Assembly (NCBI GenBank): GCA_023397675.1
Contig: JAEWTV010000042.1
Span: forward strand, 1 to 64,000
DNA from: Bacillota bacterium
GTDB taxonomy: Bacteria > Bacillota > Clostridia > Acetivibrionales > JANLFN01
Direction of reading: 5' to 3'
Length of the DNA: 64,000 nucleotides
Part shown: positions 53,432-62,667 of the stretch, one piece after another
How positions within the stretch are numbered: the stretch's first letter is position 1
How the letters are laid out: each line of letters begins with the position of its first letter
The notes under the pieces: model-generated
Databases searched by the model: none
What the model was told of the DNA's origin: nothing
The model's input: the letters and a program-made list of their open reading frames with translations, nothing else
Translations under genes and position numbers: made by a program

Positions 53432-54274
53432 TTATTTATCCGGCGTAAAACGTGGATTTTTTTCAGTAAAATCAAGTATTCCCTTTTCATTCTTCTTTAT
53501 TTGCTTTTGATATATTTCCTTTAGAAAAGTTATCCTGTAACTTAAATCCTGTAAATCTCCAAAATTGACTTTAATCCGTGAATCAAGCAGAAATTTTAAA
53601 TTTCCGGTATCAGTAGCATCAATACTGTTAATTATGCTGTAAAGCTTGACAGTACCTGAACTATCAGAGTCTTTAATAGCCTTAATTAAATTATTGCACT
53701 CTTGAAATGCCTCTTCATTTTTTAACTTTAGCTTTTGCCCCGGCTTATAGCTATCAAAGCTCAGACCGCCCAAAACAGGAAGCTTGAGCTTACGTGTGTC
53801 ATCAATCATTTCGGTAACAAAGCCCTCTTCATCAATTATAAGGGTTGTCCCAGCATAGGGTACAAGATATGCAGGAATTCTTTCAGTGATTTTTATGGAT
53901 ACTTTTCCGGGTATGATTAATCTCACCGAAGCCTTTTTTACATATGGATAGCTGTCTGTGATTCTTTTTTCCGAATCACCATAGCTAAGTGTAAAAATAT
54001 TTTTAAGATTAATACCCATAGTTTTAAAAGCATTACTTCCGGTTGTTATCCCGGAAGTCGCAATAATATCTGTACTGGTATTATGCTTGTTACCACTGAC
54101 AGTTATTTCGCTTATTTTAAAAAGCGGAGAAATTGCAAGCACAACAAGCAGCACCAGTATTATTACTGTAGTTATAATAAATTTAAGTACAGGGTGGCGT
54201 TTTGTTTTTTTCTTTTTCTTTTTTGGCACAGTACTTTTAGGCTGTGTCTCGTCTTTTATCACTTGTATTTTCAA
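53432..54274 (-). CDS. ftsQ: cell division protein FtsQ/DivIB
   Basis: 280 aa, TTG start after AGAGG. A Lys-rich cytoplasmic tail (KKKKKKTKRH), one membrane helix (~30-52), a POTRA domain (LFKISEITVSGNKHN) and FtsQ beta domain (VRLIIPGKVSIKITERIPAYLV in two parts). It scaffolds the divisome. Confidence 0.94.
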   Translation of the reverse strand: MKIQVIKDETQPKSTVPKKKKKKTKRHPVLKFIITTVIILVLLVVLAISPLFKISEITVSGNKHNTSTDIIATSGITTGSNAFKTMGINLKNIFTLSYGDSEKRITDSYPYVKKASVRLIIPGKVSIKITERIPAYLVPYAGTTLIIDEEGFVTEMIDDTRKLKLPVLGGLSFDSYKPGQKLKLKNEEAFQECNNLIKAIKDSDSSGTVKLYSIINSIDATDTGNLKFLLDSRIKVNFGDLQDLSYRITFLKEIYQKQIKKNEKGILDFTEKNPRFTPDK

Positions 54275-54284
54275 TTTTACCTCT

Positions 54285-55220
54285 TTACTTGATCTTTATA
54301 ATATTTGCACCAATTTGTGCAAGCTTCTTTTCTATATCTTCATAGCCTCTTTCAATATGTTTAAGTCCAGTAATCGTTGTTTCCCCTTCTGCAGTAAGGC
54401 CTGCCAGTATCAATGCAGCTCCTCCCCTTAAATCCCTTGCTGTGACGCTTGCACCTGTCAGTTTTTTAACACCTTTTATTACTGCAAGACGCCCTTCCAA
54501 CTTTAGATTAGCACCCATTCTGAGTAATTCATCAACATGTTTGTACCGGTTTTCAAACACAGTTTCAACCATTATACTTGTTCCCCTTGCTATAGTCAGG
54601 TAGGCAAGCATCTGAGCCTGCATATCAGTAGGGAAACCGGGGTACGGAAGTGTTCTTATAATATCAATGGATTTTGGCCTTACCGGTCCGGAAATATGTA
54701 TGGAATTTTTCTTACAGTTAATATGACAACCACTGTCTCTTAAGTTTGATATAACCGATGTAATATGTTCAGGTATGACATTCCTTATAACAACATCACC
54801 GCCTGTTATTCCAGCGGCTATAAGGTATGTCCCAGCAACAATCCTATCTGGTATAACGGTATGTTCAATGCTCTTTAACGGGCTCTGGTTCCCTTTAATA
54901 CGTATTACACTTGTTCCTGCGCCATAGACATTAACACCCAAACTTATGAGAAAATTCTGCAAATCTATGATTTCAGGTTCTTTGGCAGCATTTCTTATGT
55001 ATGTTTCACCTTCTGCGAAAACAGAAGCAAGCATAATATTTTCAGTAGCCCCGACGCTGGGATAATCAAGCTGTATTTCGCAGCCTTTCAGGTTATCTGC
55101 TTCACAGCTTATGTAACCGCCATTTACATCATTTATTTTTGCGCCCATGCTTCTTAATGCTTTAAGGTGAAGGTCTATAGGTCTTGGGCCTATTTCACAG
55201 CCACCTGATTGTGTTAACAT
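54285..55220 (-). pseudogene. murA: 5'-truncated murA (UDP-GlcNAc 1-carboxyvinyltransferase)
   Basis: 311 aa, versus ~420 for MurA. It begins at about E. coli residue 108, eight residues before the catalytic Cys (Cys8 here, SGGCEIGPRPIDLHL). The rest is collinear and intact: PSVGATENIMLA, YPGFPTDMQAQ (catalytic Asp) and DLRGGAALILAG. The missing part holds the KN pair that binds UDP-GlcNAc. An in-frame TAG lies seven codons upstream and the next 200 bp show no MurA coding. A good promoter lies 20 bp before the ATG. It may be a non-functional remnant of murA in the division cluster, or a retained fragment. A full MurA must exist elsewhere. Confidence 0.75.
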
Positions 55221-55239
55221 ACGGGCACACTTCTATCTA

Positions 55240-55268
55240 ATTTTACCACGCACAAAACAGGCTATCAA
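55240..55268 (-). promoter_or_regulatory. promoter of truncated murA and the ftsQ-sbp-ftsA cluster
   Basis: Minus strand TTGATA (55268-55263), 17-bp spacer ending TGG, TAAAAT (55245-55240), an extended -10. The start is ~13 nt before the truncated ATG. It would keep the downstream division genes expressed whatever the fate of murA. Confidence 0.65.
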
Positions 55269-55355
55269 TTATAATATGGAAATATATTAGCAGTGCTTTA
55301 CAATGTTTTTATGTAAAAAAGCATGTCAATAATTTAAATAATAGTCATGTTAATG

Positions 55356-55384
55356 TTCATGGTCTATAAACATTATGTTATAAT
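55356..55384 (+). promoter_or_regulatory. promoter of murT-gatD-rlmI
   Basis: Extended -10 TGT-TATAAT (hexamer 55379-55384), weak -35 TTCATG (55356-55361), 17-bp spacer. The palindrome AATTAA-TAAG-TTAATT (55382-55397) covers the likely start and could be an operator. Confidence 0.5.
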
Positions 55385-55429
55385 TAATAAGTTAATTATT
55401 TTGCTATCTGCCGGGAGGCCGGATTAAAT

Positions 55430-56905
55430 ATGAATTTCAGACTTAGCTCAACAATTGTACTAACCAAATTCGTTATTAAACTTTGCAGGCTGTTTAAAAT
55501 GGGCGGGACAACCCTCCCAGGAAAATTCGCCTTGAAGTTGTACCCTGATGTTGCAAAAGCCATATCCAAAGATTTTAGGGTAATTATGGTTACAGGTACC
55601 AACGGTAAGACAACTACAACCAGAATTATTGGCCAGATACTGGCCGATAACAAAATTTCATATATTACAAATAAATCGGGTGCCAATCTAGTTTACGGGG
55701 TAATAACCACCTTTATAGATGCGGTTAACGCTCGTGGGAAGTGCAGTTCTTCCACCGCTCTGATTGAAATAGACGAGGCAGCCTTCAGAAGAATGTGCGA
55801 TTTCATAAAGCCAGAGCTGCTTGTTGTTACAAATTTCTTCAGAGACCAGCTTGACCGTTACGGCGAGCTTTATACCACTTTGAGAAGCGTTTCTGACGGA
55901 CTTAAAAAGTCTCCTGATACAAAGCTTGTACTTAATGCCGACGATTCCTTATGTGCATCTCTTGGCAAAGATTCTGACAGAAAGCTGTTATATTACGGTA
56001 TGTCTACCAACGCTTATAGCGGCTCGATTGAATCTGCCAATTCTGATGCAATGTTCTGCCTTTACTGTAAAACAAAATACGAGTATGCAAATCATGTCTA
56101 CGGACATTTGGGTGGCTTTAAATGCCCAAGCTGCGGTTACAGGAAACCAGGTACTGACATTACCTGTACAAAGGTAAACAAGCTTACAAGTTCCAATTCT
56201 GACATAACAGTTTCAGTAAATAAAAAGAGAGTATTCAAAAAAACTTATTCAAACATTGAATTATCGAATAAGAAAAAGGGCAGCAACGCTTTCAGACTCA
56301 ATTTGGAATTCGGGAAAGAAAAATATAATACAACAGTCAATCTGCCTGGGCTCTATAATATATATAATTCACTGGCAGCTGCCGCATGCGGAGAGATGCT
56401 TGGCCTCCCTACGGATAAAAGTATACAAGCACTGAGCAGTTTTGAATGTGGCTTCGGACGTATGGAATCAATAAATACCGACGGTAAATCAATCAAGCTT
56501 ATTCTTGTGAAAAATCCAACCGGATTCAATCAGGTTCTTGACTATCTTCTGACAGAAGACAAACATATACAGCTTGCATTTTTACTAAATGACAAATACG
56601 CTGACGGAACCGATATATCCTGGATCTGGGACGTGGAGTTTGAAAAGCTGACAACAATCCAGGATAAAATGGATAATGTTTATGCTTCGGGAATAAGAGC
56701 CGAAGATATGGCGGTACGCCTTAAGTACTCAGGAATCGGCACTGACAAAATAAGTATTATAAAAAGCTACAGCGAACTTATAGATAACGGGCTTTCACGG
56801 ATGGATGCAGGACAGAATTTTTATATTCTGCCTACCTACACTGCAATGCTTGATATAAGAAATGTATTAAAGAAAAAATTCGGACTAAAGGAGTTCTGGA
56901 AATAA
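55430..56905 (+). CDS. murT: lipid II isoglutaminyl synthase, MurT subunit
   Basis: 491 aa, GGGAGG site. Mur ligase centre with P-loop VTGTNGKTTTTR (residues ~54-63) and a C-terminal DUF1727 domain. A four-Cys zinc ribbon inserted at ~208-235 (CLYCKTKY; CPSCGYRKPG) is typical of MurT. With GatD it amidates D-Glu of lipid II. One base separates it from gatD. Confidence 0.95.
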   Translation: MNFRLSSTIVLTKFVIKLCRLFKMGGTTLPGKFALKLYPDVAKAISKDFRVIMVTGTNGKTTTTRIIGQILADNKISYITNKSGANLVYGVITTFIDAVNARGKCSSSTALIEIDEAAFRRMCDFIKPELLVVTNFFRDQLDRYGELYTTLRSVSDGLKKSPDTKLVLNADDSLCASLGKDSDRKLLYYGMSTNAYSGSIESANSDAMFCLYCKTKYEYANHVYGHLGGFKCPSCGYRKPGTDITCTKVNKLTSSNSDITVSVNKKRVFKKTYSNIELSNKKKGSNAFRLNLEFGKEKYNTTVNLPGLYNIYNSLAAAACGEMLGLPTDKSIQALSSFECGFGRMESINTDGKSIKLILVKNPTGFNQVLDYLLTEDKHIQLAFLLNDKYADGTDISWIWDVEFEKLTTIQDKMDNVYASGIRAEDMAVRLKYSGIGTDKISIIKSYSELIDNGLSRMDAGQNFYILPTYTAMLDIRNVLKKKFGLKEFWK

Positions 56906-56906
56906 T

Positions 56907-57653
56907 ATGTATACTCTTAACATATGCCATCTCTACCCCGATCTGCTTAACCTTTACGGTGACAGAGGCAACATTATGGCACTGCTTAGACGTGCGCAAT
57001 GGAGAGGTATTGAAGTAAATATTTCAAATATTTCTCTCGGAGACGATTTTCAGCCCGAAAATTATGACATAATATTTCTGGGCGGTGGTCAGGATTACGA
57101 GCAGGAAATACTCCAACAGGATGTACTTCAGAAAAAGGGTCCGGAGATTATTAATGCCATTAAAAATGACAAGGTATTTCTTTGTATTTGCGGCGGCTAC
57201 CAGCTTCTGGGGAACTACTATAAAACCTGGGACGGTAAGGAAATCAATTATCTTGGGGCAATAGACCTGTGGACTATAGGCGGTAAAAAGCGAATGATTG
57301 GGAATACAGCATATGAGTTCGATTTTTTGAAGACAGAATCATGTGACGGCAGAATCGTAGGTTTTGAAAATCATTCAGGCAGAACCTACCTGGGAGCAGG
57401 TGTAAAACCCCTTGGGAAAGTAATAAAGGGCAATGGAAATAACGGAGAAGATCAGACCGAAGGCGCCATATACAAGAATGTATTCTGTACCTATTCACAC
57501 GGCAGCCTTCTTCCAAAAAACCCTGCTTTTACGGATCATCTTCTTACAATAGCATTAAAGCAAAAATATAGTGACTTTGTATCATTAATGGCACTTGATG
57601 ATGAATTTGAGCTACTTGCTCACAATTCAATGCTCAAACGTATTACCGGTTAA
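56907..57653 (+). CDS. gatD: lipid II isoglutaminyl synthase, glutaminase subunit GatD
   Basis: 248 aa. Triad class I amidotransferase: nucleophile Cys in FLCICGGYQLLG (~Cys94), His in CTYSHGSLLPKNP. N-terminal YPDLLNLYGDRGNIM is characteristic. Supplies ammonia to MurT, encoded immediately upstream. Confidence 0.95.
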   Translation: MYTLNICHLYPDLLNLYGDRGNIMALLRRAQWRGIEVNISNISLGDDFQPENYDIIFLGGGQDYEQEILQQDVLQKKGPEIINAIKNDKVFLCICGGYQLLGNYYKTWDGKEINYLGAIDLWTIGGKKRMIGNTAYEFDFLKTESCDGRIVGFENHSGRTYLGAGVKPLGKVIKGNGNNGEDQTEGAIYKNVFCTYSHGSLLPKNPAFTDHLLTIALKQKYSDFVSLMALDDEFELLAHNSMLKRITG

Positions 57654-57673
57654 CGGATTCTTTTGGAGGAAAC

Positions 57674-58840
57674 ATGGCAAAAGCTTTTTTGAAAAAAGGT
57701 AAAGAAGAACGTGTAAGGTCAGGTCATCCCTGGATTTTTAAAAGTGATATTTTTGAAATAAAGGGTGAATTCAGTCCTGGAGATGTCGTAGATATTTACA
57801 GCAGTAAAAATGTTTTTCTTGGGAGAGGATATATAAATCCCAAATCTCAGATAACAGTAAGAATGCTCACCTATGAAGATGAAGAAATAAACCGTGACTT
57901 TTATTATAAACGAATAGAACAAGCCTGGAATTATAGAAAACAGGTTGCAGACCCTGACAGCTGCAGGGCAGTTTTTGCAGAATCAGACTTTCTTCCCGCT
58001 CTTATAGTGGACAAGTTCTCAGATTACCTGGTAGTACAGACACTTGCTCTGGGTATTGATATTCACAAGTCCGAGATTGTTGAAATTCTTGATGAAATAA
58101 TAAAACCCAAAGGAATATTTGAAAGAAACGATGTTCCTGTAAGGGAGCTTGAAGGGCTTGATCAAAGGAAAGGGTTTTTGAAGGGTAATTTCGATACTCA
58201 TGTAGAAATGAAGGAAAATGGCGTAAGGTTTATGGTTGATATTGAAAACGGCCAGAAAACAGGCTTTTTCCTTGATCAAAAAGAAAATCGTGCAGCAATA
58301 AAACCGTTCGTTAAGAATGCAACTGTGCTTGACTGTTTCTCGCACACAGGTTCATTTGCACTGCATGCGGCTAAATACGAGGCAAGAGAAGTAACTGGGA
58401 TAGACATATCTGAGCATGCGGTAGAATGTGCAACCGGGAATGCACAGCTTAACGGGTTTACAAATTGCCGGTTTGAAGTTGCAAATACCTTTGACAGGCT
58501 TAGAGAATATTATGACAGCAAAATTGGATTCGATACAATTATACTAGACCCGCCAGCATTTACAAAAGCAAGAGGAACGGTGGAAAGCGCCATTAGAGGC
58601 TATAAGGAAATCAATTTAAGGGCAATGAAGATTATTAACAGTGGAGGCTATCTTGTTACCTGCTCCTGTTCACACCACGTTGACCCCGAATTATTTCTTG
58701 ATATAGTTTATAATGCCGCAATCGATTCAAGACGTAAGGTCCGTCTGGTGGAATACCGTTCGCAGGCCAAGGACCACCCCATACTCCTTGCTGCGGAAGA
58801 AACACAGTATTTGAAATGTGCAATTCTTCAGGTAATATAA
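57674..58840 (+). CDS. class I rRNA (cytosine-C5) methyltransferase, RlmI-like
   Basis: 388 aa, GGAGG site. An N-terminal PUA domain (RSGHPWIFKSDIFE) and a C-terminal SAM-dependent methyltransferase: TGFFLDQKENR, VLDCFSHTGSFALHA, TIILDPPAFTK, and a Cys in VTCSCSHHV. Probably methylates 23S rRNA. Last gene of the rightward block. Confidence 0.92.
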   Translation: MAKAFLKKGKEERVRSGHPWIFKSDIFEIKGEFSPGDVVDIYSSKNVFLGRGYINPKSQITVRMLTYEDEEINRDFYYKRIEQAWNYRKQVADPDSCRAVFAESDFLPALIVDKFSDYLVVQTLALGIDIHKSEIVEILDEIIKPKGIFERNDVPVRELEGLDQRKGFLKGNFDTHVEMKENGVRFMVDIENGQKTGFFLDQKENRAAIKPFVKNATVLDCFSHTGSFALHAAKYEAREVTGIDISEHAVECATGNAQLNGFTNCRFEVANTFDRLREYYDSKIGFDTIILDPPAFTKARGTVESAIRGYKEINLRAMKIINSGGYLVTCSCSHHVDPELFLDIVYNAAIDSRRKVRLVEYRSQAKDHPILLAAEETQYLKCAILQVI

Positions 58841-58855
58841 CAACAATAGTTATAT

Positions 58856-58880
58856 AAAAAAGTCGGCTTTGCCGATTTAA
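58856..58880 (+). terminator. probable terminator after rlmI-like gene
   Basis: An 8-bp stem with one G-U pair (58860-58867 with 58871-58878), TTT loop; the T-tail is short. A second convergent terminator lies at 58985. Confidence 0.5.
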
Positions 58881-58984
58881 TTACAGGTATTCCTTCATAG
58901 CATTAAACCTTAAGGTAGACTTTTTTGAAATGCATTTACGGAAAGTATTAAGTCAATGAAAATTTATACTTTCCTATGCATTAT

Positions 58985-59019
58985 AAAAAAACCGACATAT
59001 CACTTAATGTCGGTTTTTT
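58985..59019. terminator. bidirectional terminator, includes the stop of the homocysteine methyltransferase gene
   Basis: A 13-bp stem (58986-58998 with 59007-59019) with A6/T6 ends. The gene's TGA stop (59000-59002) lies in the loop. Confidence 0.85.
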
Positions 59020-60307
59020 CTATTATAGTACTTCCGTACTTTTTAGCTGCTGCAAGAAGTTGTTCCATTGTACCCTCGTTTTTAATCACAACCCCTGCCT
59101 TACCCCTGTAAATTCTTAATGCATTATAAAGAGCTTCTGGCTCAGAGGCCTCAATGATAACAGGTATTTTGGAATAAGTCTGAATATTCTTTATACATTC
59201 AACAAGTACATCCTTTTCCGACAGCCCTGCATTAATCAATACCGCATCACAGTCGTCATCATTAATATCCATCAACAAATCGGTGATATAATCGATATTG
59301 CCTTGTGACAGTTCTTTCGCCAATTCCTGATCCTGTGTCGCATCTATCCTGCCTATTGTATAGTCTTTATCCTTATCGAGGTTTAACATCTTAACATCAG
59401 ATGATATAATTCTGTCACAGTTTACAATTACCTTAACAGGCTCACTGTTTGCTACAGCTTCCTTGACAGCTGAAATGAAAGATGGTGTTGTTCCGCAGCA
59501 GCCACCTATTAATCTCGCACCTGCTTTGATAAACTCCGGTGCTATTTGGGAAAAGCTTTCGGGTGTTTCCGAATAAACAGTCTTACCGTCAATTACCTCC
59601 GGAATCCCGGCATTCGGTTTTATGCTGATATAAACATTCCCTACAGCCGCCATATTCTTAACAATATCTACCATGCTTGAAGGTCCCATTGAACAGTTAG
59701 TTCCAATAACATCAGCACCAAGCGATTTCAATACCAAAGCCGCGATATAAGGATCGGAACCCATTAATGTCCTGCCGTTTTTTTCAAAGGACATTGAACA
59801 TATTATGGGAAGCCTGCAATTTTCTCTCGCTGCAAGGAAAGCAGCCCTCATTTCAGCTAAATCGGTAAAAGTTTCAAAATTTATAATATCAGCTCCTGCT
59901 TCATCAGCAGCTTTTACCTGTTCAGCATATAAATCATAAGCCTGCTTAAACGTTAACTCTCCAAAGGGTTCAAGTAGTTTGCCTATTGGACCTATCGATA
60001 CTGAAACGAACCCATCCTTGCCCATTACTTCTCTCGCAAGTCTAACGCCTTCATAATTAAGTTCATAAGTCCTGTCATCCAGCGAATACTCTTTTAATTT
60101 AAAACGGTTACCTTGAAAAGTGTTTGTCTGAATTATATCCGCACCTGCTTTTTTGTATTGTCTGTACACTTCCTTGACTTCCTCAGGATGCGTAACATTC
60201 CAGAGCTCAGGGCATTCGCCGCCCTTCAAGCCCATTGTCTGAAGCATGAAACCCTTTGAGCCATCATATATAAGAATTTTATTCTTTATTTCCTTTAAAA
60301 AATCCAT
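59000..60307 (-). CDS. homocysteine S-methyltransferase domain protein (short MetH-like)
   Basis: 435 aa from the ATG at 60307, 6 nt after GGAGGG; a reading to 60409 would run through the leader hairpin and has no site. Residues 1-~290 are a complete homocysteine methyltransferase barrel with zinc ligands Cys205, Cys270 and Cys271 (TNCSMGP; GGCCGTTP). Residues ~315-435 resemble part of a pterin-binding barrel (PVIIEASEPEALYNALRIYRG in part) but too short for a full domain. The cobalamin domains of MetH are missing. It probably transfers methyl to homocysteine with a separate partner. Confidence 0.85.
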   Translation of the reverse strand: MDFLKEIKNKILIYDGSKGFMLQTMGLKGGECPELWNVTHPEEVKEVYRQYKKAGADIIQTNTFQGNRFKLKEYSLDDRTYELNYEGVRLAREVMGKDGFVSVSIGPIGKLLEPFGELTFKQAYDLYAEQVKAADEAGADIINFETFTDLAEMRAAFLAARENCRLPIICSMSFEKNGRTLMGSDPYIAALVLKSLGADVIGTNCSMGPSSMVDIVKNMAAVGNVYISIKPNAGIPEVIDGKTVYSETPESFSQIAPEFIKAGARLIGGCCGTTPSFISAVKEAVANSEPVKVIVNCDRIISSDVKMLNLDKDKDYTIGRIDATQDQELAKELSQGNIDYITDLLMDINDDDCDAVLINAGLSEKDVLVECIKNIQTYSKIPVIIEASEPEALYNALRIYRGKAGVVIKNEGTMEQLLAAAKKYGSTIIEKTDIK

Positions 60308-60356
60308 ATTGCCCTCCGTCGCTTTCTTTAACTGTTTAAATGTCTTGTAAACAAAT

Positions 60357-60398
60357 AAATGTGATAAAAGAAGAATGTCTTCATGTTTTATCACATTT
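60357..60398 (-). promoter_or_regulatory. long leader hairpin upstream of the homocysteine methyltransferase
   Basis: 13-bp perfect arms (60357-60369 with 60386-60398) around a 16-nt loop that itself contains GAAGA/TCTTC (60370-60374 with 60378-60382). It sits ~50 bp before the ATG. It could be a protein-binding palindrome or an RNA control element; it does not match the S-box (SAM) riboswitch. Confidence 0.6.
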
Positions 60399-60451
60399 GT
60401 TAAATTCATGCTATTTATTTTATATCAAAAAGGTTTTTAAGTAAAGTGACA

Positions 60452-60718
60452 TCAGGACGCATATGAGCCTGTTACCAAAAGTGTATATCCTTCACTTAAG
60501 TTTATTATCCGGTTATATCTTAATTCATAATCCACCCTTGCACCATCCGGTAGTGTTACATAAGCTTTACCTATCATTTCTTCCTTTTTCTTTTCTATTT
60601 TAACCTTGAATGAGTTTGTATCCGATTCTTTATTAATATTTTCATAATAGAACTTATTGTTATATTCCCTGATAACATCAAATAAAAATTTTTCATGCAA
60701 ATTGGCTTGTCGAGACAT
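60452..60718 (-). CDS. hypothetical small protein
   Basis: 88 aa, GGAGGG site at ideal spacing, which supports a real gene. Soluble, charged; a Lys-rich middle (~40-52) and a C-terminal beta-like segment (VDYELRYNRIINLSEGYTLLVTG). No recognised family. It lies 105 bp after the degU-like gene on the same strand. Confidence 0.65.
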   Translation of the reverse strand: MSRQANLHEKFLFDVIREYNNKFYYENINKESDTNSFKVKIEKKKEEMIGKAYVTLPDGARVDYELRYNRIINLSEGYTLLVTGSYAS

Positions 60719-60822
60719 AATTACCCTCCACCCGATTTTTTTATTATTATATCAAAAGCCAATTTTATAATCAACTAAAACCTTCCAGCGGAAAATAACA
60801 TAAGATGTCGTTATTTGTAGGC

Positions 60823-61470
60823 TTATTCGGATTTGATGTTATGTTTGAATGCATATATTGCAGCTTGGGTTCTGTCCGATACATTGAGCTTCTTAAATAT
60901 ATTGGAAACATGGTTTTTAACAGTTTTCTCGCTTATGTAAAGTTTCTTTGCAATCTCCTTGTTTATCATTCCTTCAGCAATAAGTTCAAGTACTTCTATT
61001 TCTCGACTGGTCAGGTCATTTTCAAATGTCTTGTCTTTTTCGTGTAGAGTAACTCTGTTAAACTCCTTAACAAGCTCCCTGGTCATATTTGACTGAATAT
61101 ATGACTGACCTCTGCATACACTTCTAATAGCTTCTATAAGAACAGAAGGCTCAGCATCCTTTAGAACGTAACCTTCAACTCCCATCTGAAGTGTTTTGAA
61201 AAGATATTCCCTGTCTTCGTGTATGGTAAGTACAATTATACGGGCAGGGTTTTTCTCTTCCTTTAATTCCTGTATTGCCTGTAGACCGTTTGTTAATGGC
61301 ATATTAATATCCATCAGAATAACATCGGGTTTGTACTCCCTTGCCAGTTTTACTGCCTCTGTTCCATTTGATGCCTGAGCTACGACAATTAAATCACTTT
61401 CGAGTTCAAGAATTTGTTTGAGACCCTGGCGCATCATGGCATGGTCATCAGCTATCAGTACTTTTATCAT
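60823..61470 (-). CDS. DegU-like NarL/LuxR-type response regulator
   Basis: 215 aa. A receiver domain with Asp54 (VILMDINMP) and Lys in GYVLKDAE, then a LuxR-type HTH (LTSREIEVLELIAEGMINKE; ISEKTVKNHVSNIFKKL). It overlaps the kinase gene by 23 bp. DegU-type regulators control motility, exoenzymes and biofilm; target genes here are unknown. Confidence 0.93.
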   Translation of the reverse strand: MIKVLIADDHAMMRQGLKQILELESDLIVVAQASNGTEAVKLAREYKPDVILMDINMPLTNGLQAIQELKEEKNPARIIVLTIHEDREYLFKTLQMGVEGYVLKDAEPSVLIEAIRSVCRGQSYIQSNMTRELVKEFNRVTLHEKDKTFENDLTSREIEVLELIAEGMINKEIAKKLYISEKTVKNHVSNIFKKLNVSDRTQAAIYAFKHNIKSE

Positions 61471-62644
61471 TATCTTTTGTTTCCCCCTCTTCCTGCATAA
61501 AAGGTATTACAATCGTCATGCGGGTTCCATTTCCAGATTTGGAATTTATCTCAAATGTACCCCCCAAAAGTTCGACTCTTTCCCTAATGCTTACTAGTCC
61601 GAATCCACTGTTTATATCATCACTTTTCGGTTTTGTATTTTCTACATCAAAGCCTTTGCCGTCATCATAAATACAAAGACGTAGGTTTTTATCCGTAAAT
61701 TCGAGATTGATGAGCAGGTTCTTTGCTTGTGCATGCTTTTTTGTGTTATTCATTGCTTCCTGTATTATTCTGAATACGGTTAATGAGATTACAGGTTTTA
61801 TATCCAGGTACTGGCCTTTTGTTTTGAATGACGTTATTATCCCATTCTCATCCTGGAAGTTAAGCACAAACCTCTCCAGTGTAGGTATAAGCCCAATATC
61901 ATCAAGTGACATAGGTCTAAGATCATATATGATTTTCCTGACATCCTGAAGGCTTTCCCTTACTATTCCCTTAAGGTTTCTTAGTTCCTGCCGTGCCTTA
62001 TCAAAGTCAACGTCAAGAAGTCGTTCACATATTTCTGCCTTCAAAACGACATTTGACATAGACTGTGCCGGTCCATCATGTATTTCCCTTGCGACCCTCT
62101 GGCGTTCCTCTTCCTGAGCCTTTATTACGCGTAAGCCAAGCAACTGCCTTTGCTGCATGTTTTCAAGCTGCGAACTGACCTCCTGCAAATCCCCTGTCAG
62201 GTATCCCATTGCAGCACCTACATTTACGATTAAAGTATCTGCTTTTTGTACTGTAAGATAAGCATCCTTAATCCTTATTTCAAGGTCATTGCGTCTCTTG
62301 ATAAGGAATTGTTCCTGTTCACGCTTGACTGCCAGTTCTATACGTATATTATCGGCTTTTTCATAAACCTGTTTAAGTTCTTCTTGAGAATATTTCGAAA
62401 AATTTTTGTTGGCAATTAGAAGTTTTCTTTTACTATCACTCAGTTCTTTTTCGAGGGCTTCAGTAGTACCAATAAGTTCTACAACCTGTCTTTTAAGATT
62501 CTTTAATTCTTCTTCCAGTCGTTTGCATTCCTTTTTAGCATTATCAGCAATGTCATATATTTCATTTTTGCTGTTATTTATAGCGTCAATAGTTTTTTTA
62601 ATGATTTTATCCAGTTGTATAAAGCTAATCTTCTTATCAGTCAT
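61448..62644 (-). CDS. DegS-like cytoplasmic sensor histidine kinase
   Basis: 398 aa. No membrane segment. A long coiled coil (~1-165, DegS sensor type) precedes the HisKA_3 dimerisation domain with His189 in AREIHDGPAQSM and a HATPase domain (NTKKHAQA, DDGKGFD, GFGLVSIRERV). It partners the adjacent response regulator. Confidence 0.93.
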   Translation of the reverse strand: MTDKKISFIQLDKIIKKTIDAINNSKNEIYDIADNAKKECKRLEEELKNLKRQVVELIGTTEALEKELSDSKRKLLIANKNFSKYSQEELKQVYEKADNIRIELAVKREQEQFLIKRRNDLEIRIKDAYLTVQKADTLIVNVGAAMGYLTGDLQEVSSQLENMQQRQLLGLRVIKAQEEERQRVAREIHDGPAQSMSNVVLKAEICERLLDVDFDKARQELRNLKGIVRESLQDVRKIIYDLRPMSLDDIGLIPTLERFVLNFQDENGIITSFKTKGQYLDIKPVISLTVFRIIQEAMNNTKKHAQAKNLLINLEFTDKNLRLCIYDDGKGFDVENTKPKSDDINSGFGLVSIRERVELLGGTFEINSKSGNGTRMTIVIPFMQEEGETKDNDKSTDS

Positions 62645-62667
62645 TTTACATCTCCAAAGAATTTATG

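Noticed and set aside
55396..55686. Minus-strand ORF of 96 codons opposite murT, considered as the missing MurA N-terminus
   Set aside because: It does not contain MurA motifs and is the antisense of the murT P-loop region.
60308..60409. N-terminal extension of the homocysteine methyltransferase to 60409
   Set aside because: It would translate through the leader hairpin, lacks a ribosome site and is not part of the family; the ATG at 60307 has GGAGGG.
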